64,000 nt of DNA from assembly GCA_964626755.1 (NCBI GenBank), contig CAZVGO010000050.1, positions 1 through 64,000 of the forward strand. Direction: 5' to 3'. The position numbers and the translations under genes are program-made. Below are positions 1-7,646 of the stretch, one piece after another. Source of the stretch: JACDAV01 sp964626755. GTDB taxonomy: Bacteria; Chloroflexota; Limnocylindria; Limnocylindrales; CSP1-4. The notes under the pieces were generated by a model, which searched no databases, was not told the DNA's origin, and saw nothing but the letters and a program-made list of their open reading frames with translations. How positions within the stretch are numbered: position 1 is the first letter of the stretch; each line of letters opens with the position of its first letter.

Positions 1-129
1 GAGCAGATCGACTGGATCGTCCCCGCCCTGGAGGACGAGGTCGAGATGCCCGACCTGCCGCTGGAGGCAAAGGCGCCGCCGGTGCGGGACTTCACCGGCA
101 GGATCACCAGCGGCCCCACCGATCCGTAG
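1..129 (+). CDS. C-terminal fragment of an unidentified protein
   Basis: The window opens inside a reading frame that runs 42 codons to a TAG at 127-129. The visible tail is acidic then proline-rich (it begins EQIDWIVPALEDEVEMP). I do not recognise a family. The coding status rests on the open frame up to the edge and on the fact that the next gene begins 41 bases later with its own promoter-like hexamer. Confidence 0.45.
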   Translation, partial: EQIDWIVPALEDEVEMPDLPLEAKAPPVRDFTGRITSGPTDP

Positions 130-157
130 CACATGGGTCGCGGCGCCACGGCGGCGC

Positions 158-163
158 TACCAT
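158..163 (+). promoter_or_regulatory. -10 hexamer of a probable leaderless promoter
   Basis: TACCAT lies seven bases before the ATG at 171. No Shine-Dalgarno sequence is present. Transcription would start at or beside the start codon. The same arrangement recurs at many transcription-unit heads in this window. No convincing -35 box is visible. Confidence 0.5.
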
Positions 164-170
164 CGCCGCG

Positions 171-1394
171 ATGGCCGACCTTGAGCCTCTCCTCACCGGC
201 CCCCTGACGGGCCTGCGGATCGTGGATGCCTCGACCGTGCTCGCCGGACCGTATGCGACGATGCTCCTCGCGGACCTCGGGGCCGACGTCATCAAGGTCG
301 AGCCGCCCGAGGGCGATGGGACGCGTGGCTGGGGGCCACCGTGGGTGGGCGACGAAGCGGCCGGCACGCGCACGGCTGCCTATTACCTCGCGGTCAACCG
401 CAACAAGCGCTCCATTCGCCTCGACCTGCGGCGGGAGGCCGGGGCGGACATCCTGCGCCGGTTGCTCGCCGACGCCGACGCCTTCGTCGAAAACGCCCGT
501 CCGGGGGCCATGGCCCGCCTGGGCTTTGATGACGAGGCAATGCACCGGCTGAATCCCGACCTCGTCCATCTTGCGATCAGCGGCTACGGCCCCGACGGCC
601 CCGACGCGGCGAAGCCGGGCTACGACTTCGTAGCCCAGGCCGCCGGGGGCCTGATGTCGATCACCGGCCCGTCCGGCGCCGACGGCGGCGGCCCGACGAA
701 GGTCGGCGTCGCGATCAGCGACGTCGCCGCGGGACTGTTCGGCGCGGTGGCGGTTCTCGGCGCCCTCGTCGGGAGGGGACGCGGGCAGCGAATCGACGTG
801 TCAATTCTCGAATCGACGCTCGCGATCCTCGTCAACCAGGCGCAGAACGCGTTCATCACGGGGCGAGCTCCCGAGCGTCGCGGCAACGCCCATCCGAACA
901 TCGTCCCGTACGAGACCTTCGCAACCGCGGACTCGGAGATCGCCGTCGCCGCGGCCAGCGAGCGCCAGTGGCAGCGGTTGTGCGAGGCACTCGATCTCGC
1001 GTTGCTGGCCGACGACCCGCGGTTCGCGACGAACGGCGCCCGGGTCGAGCACCGCGCCGAGCTGCGGCCGCTCCTCGCCGAGCGATTTGCCGCACGCCCT
1101 GCATCTGACTGGCTTCAGAGGCTGGACGCGGCCGAGGTCCCGTGCGGGCCGATCAACGACGTCGCGGCGGCGTTCGCCTCGCCCCAGGCCAGGGCGCGCA
1201 GCATGCGTGTGCCGCTGGAGCATCCGCGCCTGGGCCGGGTCGACCAGGTCGGGATTCCCTTCGCTCTCTCGGCTACCCCGGCATTGATCCGGACGCCGCC
1301 TCCCCTCCTCGGAGAGCAGGCCAACGAGATCCTCGACGAGCTCGGGTACGCCCCGGACGAGATCGAGCGGTTTCGCGCGGCCGGAGTGATCTGA
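171..1394 (+). CDS. CaiB/BaiF family CoA-transferase (class III)
   Basis: A 407-residue protein of the usual length for class III CoA-transferases, which move CoA between carboxylic acids in the cytosol. The N-terminus has the family's GLRIVDAS, LAGPYATMLLADLGADVIKVE and GDGTRGWGPP blocks. The segment GYGPDGPDAAKPGYDFVAQA contains the catalytic aspartate expected for the family (about residue 152). The C-terminal part with PCGPINDV and the LLGEQ-like end is also typical. The start ATG follows a TACCAT hexamer by seven bases. The next genes (a FabI-like reductase and a ribokinase) give no clear pathway, so the acyl-CoA substrate is unknown. Confidence 0.92.
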   Translation: MADLEPLLTGPLTGLRIVDASTVLAGPYATMLLADLGADVIKVEPPEGDGTRGWGPPWVGDEAAGTRTAAYYLAVNRNKRSIRLDLRREAGADILRRLLADADAFVENARPGAMARLGFDDEAMHRLNPDLVHLAISGYGPDGPDAAKPGYDFVAQAAGGLMSITGPSGADGGGPTKVGVAISDVAAGLFGAVAVLGALVGRGRGQRIDVSILESTLAILVNQAQNAFITGRAPERRGNAHPNIVPYETFATADSEIAVAAASERQWQRLCEALDLALLADDPRFATNGARVEHRAELRPLLAERFAARPASDWLQRLDAAEVPCGPINDVAAAFASPQARARSMRVPLEHPRLGRVDQVGIPFALSATPALIRTPPPLLGEQANEILDELGYAPDEIERFRAAGVI

Positions 1395-1533
1395 CCGTCG
1401 ACGCGCGAGATCAGGGCGGCAGGAGGACGAGCTCGAGCTCGTCGCGCAGTGGGATCCCGTGGGCGCCGATCCGGGGGATTGCAGGCTTGATCGTCCGGCG
1501 CGCCTCGTCGACCGCGCCGGCCCTGCCGCGCTG

Positions 1534-1539
1534 TAGACT
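1534..1539 (+). promoter_or_regulatory. -10 hexamer of a probable leaderless promoter
   Basis: TAGACT stands seven bases before the GTG at 1547. There is no ribosome binding site between them, so the transcript probably starts at the initiation codon. Confidence 0.5.
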
Positions 1540-1546
1540 CCCGTCC

Positions 1547-2365
1547 GTGAAAGACGACCGCGAGCGCTGGGCGCTGATCCTCGGCGCCTCGAGCGGCATG
1601 GGCGAGGCGACCTCGCTGGCTCTCGCGAAGGCCGGCTACAAGATCGCCGGCATCCACCTCGACTTCCGCGCGGCGCTCGAGCACGTCGAAGACGTGAAGA
1701 AGCGAATCGCCGCCGCCGGCAGCGAGGCGCTGTTCATGAACATGAACGCGGCCGACGACGAGAAGCGGAAGGGTGCGCTCGACGCGCTCAAGGCTCGGTT
1801 TGACGAGTCACGCAAGGCCGGGCGCGAGCCCTACGTCCGCGTCGTCATGCACTCGCTCGCGTTCGGATCGCTCGTGCCGTTCCTCTCCGAGGACCCGAAG
1901 GACGCGGTCGATCGCAAGAAGATGGAGATGACGCTCGACGTCATGGCCAACAGCCTCGTCTACTGGGTCCAGGATCTCCAGCGGGGCGGCTTCTTCGACA
2001 AGGGCTCGAAGATCTACGCGATGACGTCCGAGGGCTCGACCCGGGTCATCCCGTCGTACGGCGTCGTGTCCGCGGCGAAGGCGGCTCTGGAGGCGCATTG
2101 CCGGCAGCTCGCGATGGAATTCGCCCGGCTCGGGACCGGGGTGTCGGTCAACGCGATACGGGCCGGCGTGACGGACACGCCCGCGCTGCGCAAGATCCCG
2201 GAGGCGGCCCGGATGGTCGAGGTGACGCTCGCCCGCAACCCGCACGGGCGGCTGACGACGACCGAAGACGTGGCCGAGGCGATCGTCCGGCTCTCGTCCG
2301 GCGACTCCGACTGGATCAGTGGCAACGTAATCGGAGTGGACGGGGCCGAATACGTCACGGGCTGA
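1547..2365 (+). CDS. Short-chain dehydrogenase, enoyl-ACP reductase (FabI)-like
   Basis: A 272-residue SDR. The nucleotide-binding loop GASSGMGEATS is near the N-terminus (about residues 11-21). The active-site region contains SYGVVSAAKAALE, i.e. Tyr-x6-Lys. That spacing is characteristic of divergent SDRs such as FabI, not of classical Tyr-x3-Lys SDRs. The segment ALRKIPEAARM matches the FabI substrate-loop region, and SSGDSDWISGNVIGVDGAEY is the usual C-terminal end. It may reduce enoyl-ACP or another enoyl/keto thioester. The GTG start is chosen because the conserved Rossmann strand follows directly and a TAGACT box precedes it. The following ribokinase GTG lies one base after this stop, so the two are probably co-transcribed. 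Confidence 0.85.
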   Translation: MKDDRERWALILGASSGMGEATSLALAKAGYKIAGIHLDFRAALEHVEDVKKRIAAAGSEALFMNMNAADDEKRKGALDALKARFDESRKAGREPYVRVVMHSLAFGSLVPFLSEDPKDAVDRKKMEMTLDVMANSLVYWVQDLQRGGFFDKGSKIYAMTSEGSTRVIPSYGVVSAAKAALEAHCRQLAMEFARLGTGVSVNAIRAGVTDTPALRKIPEAARMVEVTLARNPHGRLTTTEDVAEAIVRLSSGDSDWISGNVIGVDGAEYVTG

Positions 2366-2366
2366 A

Positions 2367-3332
2367 GTGAGCGGCCGAGTCATCGTCGTGGGCTCGGTCA
2401 ACGTCGATCTCGTCGTCTCCTCTCCGAGACTGCCGCAGCTCGGCGAGACGGTCACCGACGGGCGATTTGCCGAGTACGACGGCGGCAAGGGTGGCAACCA
2501 GGCCGTCGCTGCGGCGCGACTCGGCGCGCCGACCACGATCGTCGCGGCGATCGGCGCCGATGCATTCGGCGAGCGCGCCCGAGCCGCCCTCGAGGCGGAT
2601 GGTGTCGCGATCGGGGAGATCGTCGTCGAAGCCGTCGAGCCAACCGGCGTGGCGCTGGTGCTGGTCGATGCCGCCGGCGAGAACGTGATCTCGGTCGCGC
2701 CGGGTGCCAACACGGCCGTGACGCCGGCCCACGTTCGGGCCGCGTTCGAACGCCTCGCCCCCACCGCTGGCGATGTCGTGCTGGTCGGCCACGAGATCCC
2801 GACCGCCGCGGCGCGTGAGGCGTTGCGGCTGGCCCGCGCAGCCGGGGCGACGACGATCCTCAACCCGGCTCCGGCCGACGGCATCGATCGCTCTGTGTTC
2901 GGGCTGGCCGACGTCATCACGCCGAATCGCCAGGAGCTGGCGGCGCTCGTCGAGGCGGAGGGCCGTCGCATCGGCCGCCGCGGGCCGGTGCCGCCAGACC
3001 CGGTCGCGGCTGCCCGGACGCTACTCGAGCGGAATGCCGAGGGCGACGGTGCGGGCGCCGTCCTCGTCACCTTGGGTCTGGCCGGCGCGGTCCTCGTCCG
3101 CCTCGACGCCGAGCCCGTGGAGATCCCCGCGCCCGCGGTTCGGGCGGTCGACACGGTCGGGGCGGGCGATGCGCTCAGCGGCGCGCTCGCGGCCGGGCTC
3201 GCAGGGGGCGCCTCGCTCGAGGAGGCCGCCAGTCGGGCCGTGGTCGCCGCGTCACTCTCCGTGACGAAGCCCGGTGCCCGCGGCGGGCTGCCGACGCGGG
3301 ACGAGCTCGAGCGCTTCCTCGCCGGCGGTTGA
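2367..3332 (+). CDS. rbsK: Ribokinase (PfkB family sugar kinase)
   Basis: A 321-residue PfkB-family carbohydrate kinase, most like ribokinase, which phosphorylates ribose at O5 with ATP in the cytosol. The N-terminus has GSVNVDLVV and the sugar-binding GGKGGNQAVAAARLG (about residues 39-53). The second PfkB signature DTVGAGDALSG near residue 265 carries the catalytic Asp and anion hole. Length and motif order are normal. The GTG start is one base after the reductase stop, implying co-transcription. No ribose transporter or DeoR/LacI regulator is adjacent, so another nucleoside sugar is possible. Confidence 0.88.
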   Translation: MSGRVIVVGSVNVDLVVSSPRLPQLGETVTDGRFAEYDGGKGGNQAVAAARLGAPTTIVAAIGADAFGERARAALEADGVAIGEIVVEAVEPTGVALVLVDAAGENVISVAPGANTAVTPAHVRAAFERLAPTAGDVVLVGHEIPTAAAREALRLARAAGATTILNPAPADGIDRSVFGLADVITPNRQELAALVEAEGRRIGRRGPVPPDPVAAARTLLERNAEGDGAGAVLVTLGLAGAVLVRLDAEPVEIPAPAVRAVDTVGAGDALSGALAAGLAGGASLEEAASRAVVAASLSVTKPGARGGLPTRDELERFLAGG

Positions 3333-3497
3333 GGTTTGGCGCATTTATCAACCGGCGCGATGGTAGCGAGGGATGGGAGCCCGTCCGGTGGCCGGATCGT
3401 GCTCACCAAGACGCGATTCGGCTCCCCGAACAGCGAGATTGGCCGCTACCATCGCCCGGGCTGATATCTGAGACAACGACCTCTTTCGGGCAGGCAA
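3333..3497. other. Convergent intergenic gap
   Basis: This 165-base gap lies between two convergent genes. It contains a TACCAT hexamer at 3447-3452 followed by the CGCCCGG seen at other gene heads, but no plausible start or gene follows it. No T-tailed terminator hairpin was found. Confidence 0.4.
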
Positions 3498-4340
3498 CTA
3501 GGCCGGTTGGGACCGCGGCCGCGACAGCAGACCCGTCCGTGGCCCGAGAGCGAGTGCGGCGAGGAAGAGCGCGGTCATCACGAGCACGATGGTCGCACCG
3601 CTTGCCGCGTCGAGCCAGAACGAGAGATAGAGCCCCGCGACCGCCGACCCGATCCCGATTGCAACGGCGATCGCCATCATCCGCCCGAATCGGACCGCGA
3701 GAAGCTGGGCCGTCGCCGCCGGCGTCACGAGCATCGCGACGACGAGGATGATCCCGACCGCCTGGAGGCTGATGACGATCGTCACTGCCACGAGGGCGAG
3801 GAAGAGCGACTCGAGCCAGTCGACCCGGACCCCGGCTGCCGCGGCCCCGAGCGGGTCAAACGTCGCGTAGAGGAGCTCCTTCCAGAGAATCGCGACGGTC
3901 GCCAGGACGAAACCGCCGAGGAGCACGAGGGCGACGAGGTCCTCGTTCGTCGTCGACAGGAGGTAGCCGAACAGGAAGCTGAACAGGTCCGCGACGTAGC
4001 CCTCGATCGTGCTGAACAGGAATACGCCAAGAGCGAACGTGCCCGCGAACAGCACCCCGATCGTCGTGTCCGTCCGCAGCCGCGTCCGCCGGCTTACGTA
4101 GCCGATCGCGAGCGCCGTCCCGATCGCCGCGATGCCCGCGCCCAGCAGGAACGGAACCTTGAGGAGGAACGCCCCGACGACGCCCGGGAACGCCGCGTGG
4201 CTGATCGCGTCCCCGATGAATGCAAGGCCGCGGAGGACGACGTACGTCCCGACCACCGCGCAGACCGTCCCCACGATCGCCGCCGCGGCGAGGGCGCGCA
4301 CGAAGAACGCATGCTCGAGCGGCCCGAGCACGAGGTCCAC
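3498..4340 (-). CDS. Metal (Zn/Mn) ABC transporter permease, ZnuB/MntB family
   Basis: A 280-residue integral membrane protein with about eight hydrophobic segments. It opens with LEHAFFVRALAAAAIVGTVCAVVGTYVVLRGLAFIGDAISHA, in which the VLRGLAFIGDAISHA block is characteristic of the ABC-3 family of zinc/manganese importers. It forms the inner-membrane channel for the ATPase encoded two bases upstream and receives metal from the binding protein. It is the last gene of the fur-SBP-ATPase-permease operon. Zinc versus manganese cannot be decided from this protein alone. Confidence 0.9.
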   Translation of the reverse strand: MDLVLGPLEHAFFVRALAAAAIVGTVCAVVGTYVVLRGLAFIGDAISHAAFPGVVGAFLLKVPFLLGAGIAAIGTALAIGYVSRRTRLRTDTTIGVLFAGTFALGVFLFSTIEGYVADLFSFLFGYLLSTTNEDLVALVLLGGFVLATVAILWKELLYATFDPLGAAAAGVRVDWLESLFLALVAVTIVISLQAVGIILVVAMLVTPAATAQLLAVRFGRMMAIAVAIGIGSAVAGLYLSFWLDAASGATIVLVMTALFLAALALGPRTGLLSRPRSQPA

Positions 4341-4342
4341 CG

Positions 4343-5323
4343 TCAGGGCGACCGGCGCGGCGGCGGAAGCGACGATCCGTGATCCTGCGAACCGCCCTCG
4401 TGGAAGTGGGTCTCGCGGCCGGCCGGCTCGTCGTGGTGGTGGGCGTCGTCGAGGACGACCGCCTTGCCGCCGAGGACGAGCAGATGGCCGCCGTACGTCC
4501 GGGCGAGGACGCCGGGGTCGAGCACGAGCGACGACGGGCCGTGGGCGATGAGCGTCCGATTCATCGCAGCGACCCGCTGGAACCGCTGCGCCGCGCAGGC
4601 CAGGTCGTGGGTCGTGGCGATGACGGTCTTGCCCCGTCGCGCCTCCGCCTCGAGCAGGTCCATCAGGTCCTCCTGGGTCGTCGCGTCGACCCCCGTGACC
4701 GGTTCGTCAAGGAGGAACAGGTCCGGCTCCGCGGCGAGCGCCCGGGCGAGGAAGACCCGCCGCCGCTGGCCGCCGGACAGCGCCCCGATCTGGGTCGTCA
4801 TGTGGTCCGCCATCGAGACCCGAACGAGCGCATCGCGCGCCGCTCGCCGATCGGCGGCGCCAGGCCGCCGCAGCCGGCCGAGCGCCGGGTAGCGGCCCAT
4901 CATCACGACGTCTTCGACCGTGACCGGAAACGTCCAGTCGACGAGCTCTGCCTGGGGGACGTAGGCAACCCGGCGAGCCTGCTGCCCGGCGGGATGACCG
5001 AGGACCTCGACCCGGCCCGTCCAGGGCCGGATGAGGCCGGCCATGAGCTTGAGGAGCGTGCTCTTGCCGGCGCCGTTCGGGCCGACGACGGCGAGCAGCG
5101 AGCCCGCCTCGACCGCGAGGTTGATGCCCTCGAGCGCAAGCTTGTCGTCGTATCCGGCCGAGACGTCGGAGAGCCAGACGTCCGCGTGGGCGCGGGCGTG
5201 GCCCGCGTCGAGCCCGGGCTCGACCGTCGCCAACCGGCGCTCGTCCGGGTGCGCGTGCGGGTGTTCGTGCGGGTCGAACGACTCGGGCGTCGGCTCCATC
5301 GTCCGCCGCATCGTACGCGTCAC
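4343..5323 (-). CDS. Metal ABC transporter ATP-binding protein with His-rich ends
   Basis: A 326-residue ABC ATPase of the ZnuC/MntA type. Walker A is GPNGAGKST (residues 81-89), the signature is LSGGQRRRV, and Walker B is LFLLDEPVTGVD. It powers the adjacent permease. Unusually, both termini are rich in histidine: DPHEHPHAHPDERR near residues 18-30 and, after the ATPase core, a tail with DDAHHHDEP, THFHEG and QDHG. Related ATPases usually lack such extensions, so they may bind or sense the transported metal. The GTG start overlaps the stop of the binding-protein gene by three bases (positions 5320-5323 read GTGA), indicating translational coupling. Confidence 0.9.
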   Translation of the reverse strand: MTRTMRRTMEPTPESFDPHEHPHAHPDERRLATVEPGLDAGHARAHADVWLSDVSAGYDDKLALEGINLAVEAGSLLAVVGPNGAGKSTLLKLMAGLIRPWTGRVEVLGHPAGQQARRVAYVPQAELVDWTFPVTVEDVVMMGRYPALGRLRRPGAADRRAARDALVRVSMADHMTTQIGALSGGQRRRVFLARALAAEPDLFLLDEPVTGVDATTQEDLMDLLEAEARRGKTVIATTHDLACAAQRFQRVAAMNRTLIAHGPSSLVLDPGVLARTYGGHLLVLGGKAVVLDDAHHHDEPAGRETHFHEGGSQDHGSSLPPPRRSP

Positions 5324-6207
5324 TGGAGGGCCTCGACGATCTTGTCGACGTCCCAGCGGAGGATCCCCGCGTACGTGTCGACCGGCGGCTCGCCCAGCGT
5401 GTCCGTGTAGAGGTCGCTCACGACCGTTGCGCCGGTCTCCGCCGCGAGCGTCTGCGCGAGCTCGTCGCTGAACTGGACCTCGCTCAGGATCGCCCGTGCC
5501 CCGCTTGCGCGAATCGCGTCGATCAGGGCGGCCAGCTCACCGGCCGACGGGTCCTGGCCGGGCGCGGACACGATGTTGCCGACGATCTCGAGGCCGAGCG
5601 CGCGCCCGAAGTAAGGCATGGCGTCGTGGAACGAGACGATCTTCCGGTTGGCCTGCGGGAGTGCCTCGACGCGGGCGAAGAGCTCGTCGGCGAGCGCCGC
5701 CATGTCGGTCGCGAATCCCTCGGCGTTGTCCGAGTATGCCGCCGCGTTCGGGGGATCGATCCGGGCGAAAGCCTCGGCGGCCGTCCGGCCGTAGGCGGCG
5801 GCAAGGTTCGGGTCGAGCCAGGCATGCGGGTTCGGGCGCCCGCCCTCGAGGATGAGCTCCCCGGCCGGGAGTGCATCGCCAAGTGAGACAACCGGCGCGT
5901 TCGTGCCCGCGTCACGGGCGAGCTGCGCGAGCCAGTCGTCGAGACCGAGGCCGTTGGCGACGATCAGCCGAGCTGCCTCGACGCGCGCGATGTCATGCGG
6001 GCTCGGATCGAACGTGTGGACCTCGCCGCCCTTCGGGACGAGGCTCGTGACCGCGATGTGCTCCTGCCCGACCCGACCGACGATGTCGGCGAGGACGGTC
6101 GTCGTGGCCACGACCGGGAGTGGCCCGGTGGTCGGCGAAGGCGATGCCGGTCTGCTGCATGCGAGAAGGGTCGCCGCGAGCACCACGGCGAGGAACGTTC
6201 GAGTCAC
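5320..6207 (-). CDS. Metal ABC transporter substrate-binding lipoprotein (ZnuA/TroA family)
   Basis: A 295-residue cluster A-I binding protein. It has a signal peptide and lipobox LLAC (residues 14-17), so it is a lipid-anchored extracytoplasmic receptor. The expected metal ligands are visible: His64 in GGEVHTFDPSPHD, His128 in NPHAWLDP, His194 in FHDAMPYF and Asp265 in VVSDLYTDT. It lacks the histidine-rich loop often found in zinc-specific ZnuA; in this operon the His-rich stretches are on the ATPase. Its GTG start overlaps the fur stop (GTGA at 6204-6207). Zinc is favoured because of the Fur/Zur partner, manganese remains possible. Confidence 0.9.
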   Translation of the reverse strand: MTRTFLAVVLAATLLACSRPASPSPTTGPLPVVATTTVLADIVGRVGQEHIAVTSLVPKGGEVHTFDPSPHDIARVEAARLIVANGLGLDDWLAQLARDAGTNAPVVSLGDALPAGELILEGGRPNPHAWLDPNLAAAYGRTAAEAFARIDPPNAAAYSDNAEGFATDMAALADELFARVEALPQANRKIVSFHDAMPYFGRALGLEIVGNIVSAPGQDPSAGELAALIDAIRASGARAILSEVQFSDELAQTLAAETGATVVSDLYTDTLGEPPVDTYAGILRWDVDKIVEALQ

Positions 6208-6650
6208 GGGGCCGGTCCTGCCGCGCGGCAATCCGGGCAACGGCCGAACAGCTCGAGCCGGTGGTTCTCGATGGCGTAGCCGGTCCGGTCGGCGATCGCG
6301 TCGACCACCGCCCGCAGTCCGGCGTCGTCGATCTCCGTCGCCCGGCCGCAGCCGGAACAGACGACGTGGTGGTGGTGGATCGGCTCGCACCCGACATATG
6401 CGTGCTCCCCGGACGGGAGGTCGAGCCTCTCGAGGACCCCGAGCTCGAGAAGGAGGTCGAGCGCCCGGAAGATCGTCGCCCGCCCGATGCCGAGCCGCCT
6501 GGCTCGGGCCTCGGCGACGAGGTCGGCGGCCGTGAAGTGCCCCTCGCGACCCGCGATGAGGTCCGCCACCGCCCGGCGGGGGCCGGTCAGCCTGTAGCCC
6601 GCACGGTCGAACGCGGCGATTGCTGGGGCAGTCTCGTCGAAGGCGTTCAC
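6204..6650 (-). CDS. Fur-family metalloregulator (Zur-like)
   Basis: A 148-residue Fur-family repressor. The winged helix spans about residues 10-85 (GYRLTGPRRAVADLI, IGRATIFRALDLLLELG, then GEHAYVGC). The dimerisation domain has HHHHVVCSGCG (His92-95, Cys98, Cys101) and a second pair CPDC (Cys138, Cys141), the two CxxC pairs of a structural zinc site. It is the first gene of the metal importer operon, so it most likely represses the operon when metal is replete. The GTG start lies 11 bases from a TATCAT -10 box, giving a leader of only a few bases. Confidence 0.9.
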   Translation of the reverse strand: MNAFDETAPAIAAFDRAGYRLTGPRRAVADLIAGREGHFTAADLVAEARARRLGIGRATIFRALDLLLELGVLERLDLPSGEHAYVGCEPIHHHHVVCSGCGRATEIDDAGLRAVVDAIADRTGYAIENHRLELFGRCPDCRAAGPAP

Positions 6651-6661
6651 AATTTCGGGGG

Positions 6662-6704
6662 ATGATACCGAGTCTCAACGCAATTGTCGAGACCCAGTCT
6701 CAAC
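6662..6704 (-). promoter_or_regulatory. Promoter and operator of the fur/metal-import operon
   Basis: On the minus strand a -35 TCGACA (6685-6690) is separated by exactly 17 bases from a -10 TATCAT (6662-6667). An imperfect dyad with arms GTCTCAAC and GTCGAGAC around GCAATT (6672-6693) fills the spacer and overlaps the -35. A further direct copy of GTCTCAAC lies at 6697-6704. A Fur/Zur protein bound here would block RNA polymerase, so autoregulation is the simplest reading. The sequence does not match the classical AT-rich Fur box. Confidence 0.6.
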
Positions 6705-6827
6705 TCGCGGCCGGTACCAGCACAAACCGGACCATCGTCCCCCTGCCTTGCCCCTCCGGATTAGCCCAGACTCGCCTTCGGCCAGTCGCCTGCACCCGTG
6801 GGCTGCCCCGCCGCGTTCGAGATCAGC

Positions 6828-7646
6828 ATGGCCACCGCCACCCGCGCAAAGAGCAAGCCGCGCACCCGCCGCGCGATCCCGGAGCCGCTGCCCGAAGCGC
6901 TCCCGATCGGGGATGAGGAGCGCACGATCTTCAACTGCCCCGTCTGCGCCAGGCCGCTGGCGACGGGTGCAACGCGCTGCCCGAAATGCGGGACCCGGCT
7001 GATCATGGGAGTCCCGGCCAAGCGGGCCGGCCTGTTCATGGCCGCCGGAGGCGTCGCCGGGGCGATGGCCGGCGGGCTGCTCGTGGCGGTCGTCGCGCTC
7101 GGCAGCGTGCTCGTCCGGGCCGGGATGGTCACTCCTCCGGCGACTCCGACCCCATCAAGCTCAGTCACCCCGTCGAGCTCGCCCGTGGCCACCACACCCG
7201 AGCCTTCCCCCGAGGTCCCGCCGGTCGCCCGTTCGGCGCTCGCCCAGGCGGGGTCCCTCCACGTCAGGCTGGCGAGCGCCGCCGACTCGCTGGAAGCGGC
7301 CCTGAAGGCACGACACCTCGACACGACCGAGGTCGCGCGGAACTTCCGGACGATCGCCTCGACCGCATCGACCGGGTCCGAGGTCGCGGGTCGGCTCGTC
7401 GTCTGGGACGATGCGGCGTCATTGTCCGTGCAGCTCTCATCGTTCTACGGGGAACTCCGGGACACCGCCCGCTCCGGGCTTGCCGCCTCGCTCACGAATG
7501 AGCCGGCCTACCGCGCCTCCGCGGAGGACATGCTGTCCGTCCTCGCCCAGCTCCCGGGCCTCGACGCCCAGGCACGGGTGCTGGCGCTCGAAGCCGATGT
7601 CGTGCTCCCGCCGCTCGACCCTGTCGAGGAATCGCCCGCTGCGTAG
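6828..7646 (+). CDS. Zinc-ribbon membrane-anchored protein of unknown function
   Basis: A 272-residue protein from the ATG chosen here; a GTG at 6798 would add ten residues. The N-terminal cytoplasmic part holds a zinc ribbon, CPVC then CPKC within NCPVCARPLATGATRCPKCG. One transmembrane helix rich in Gly/Ala/Val follows, then a Ser/Thr/Pro linker and an alpha-helical C-terminal domain predicted outside the membrane. This layout resembles zinc-ribbon membrane proteins of unknown role. The last 139 bases overlap the 3' end of the convergent lipoprotein gene, so one of the two ends may be mis-modelled. The start is uncertain because no clear ribosome site or -10 box is placed well. Confidence 0.65.
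   Translation: MATATRAKSKPRTRRAIPEPLPEALPIGDEERTIFNCPVCARPLATGATRCPKCGTRLIMGVPAKRAGLFMAAGGVAGAMAGGLLVAVVALGSVLVRAGMVTPPATPTPSSSVTPSSSPVATTPEPSPEVPPVARSALAQAGSLHVRLASAADSLEAALKARHLDTTEVARNFRTIASTASTGSEVAGRLVVWDDAASLSVQLSSFYGELRDTARSGLAASLTNEPAYRASAEDMLSVLAQLPGLDAQARVLALEADVVLPPLDPVEESPAA

Noticed and set aside
3441..3470. Plus-strand promoter TACCAT with CGCCCGG
   Set aside because: It resembles the gene-head pattern but no sensible start codon or coding frame follows; treated as chance or a relic.
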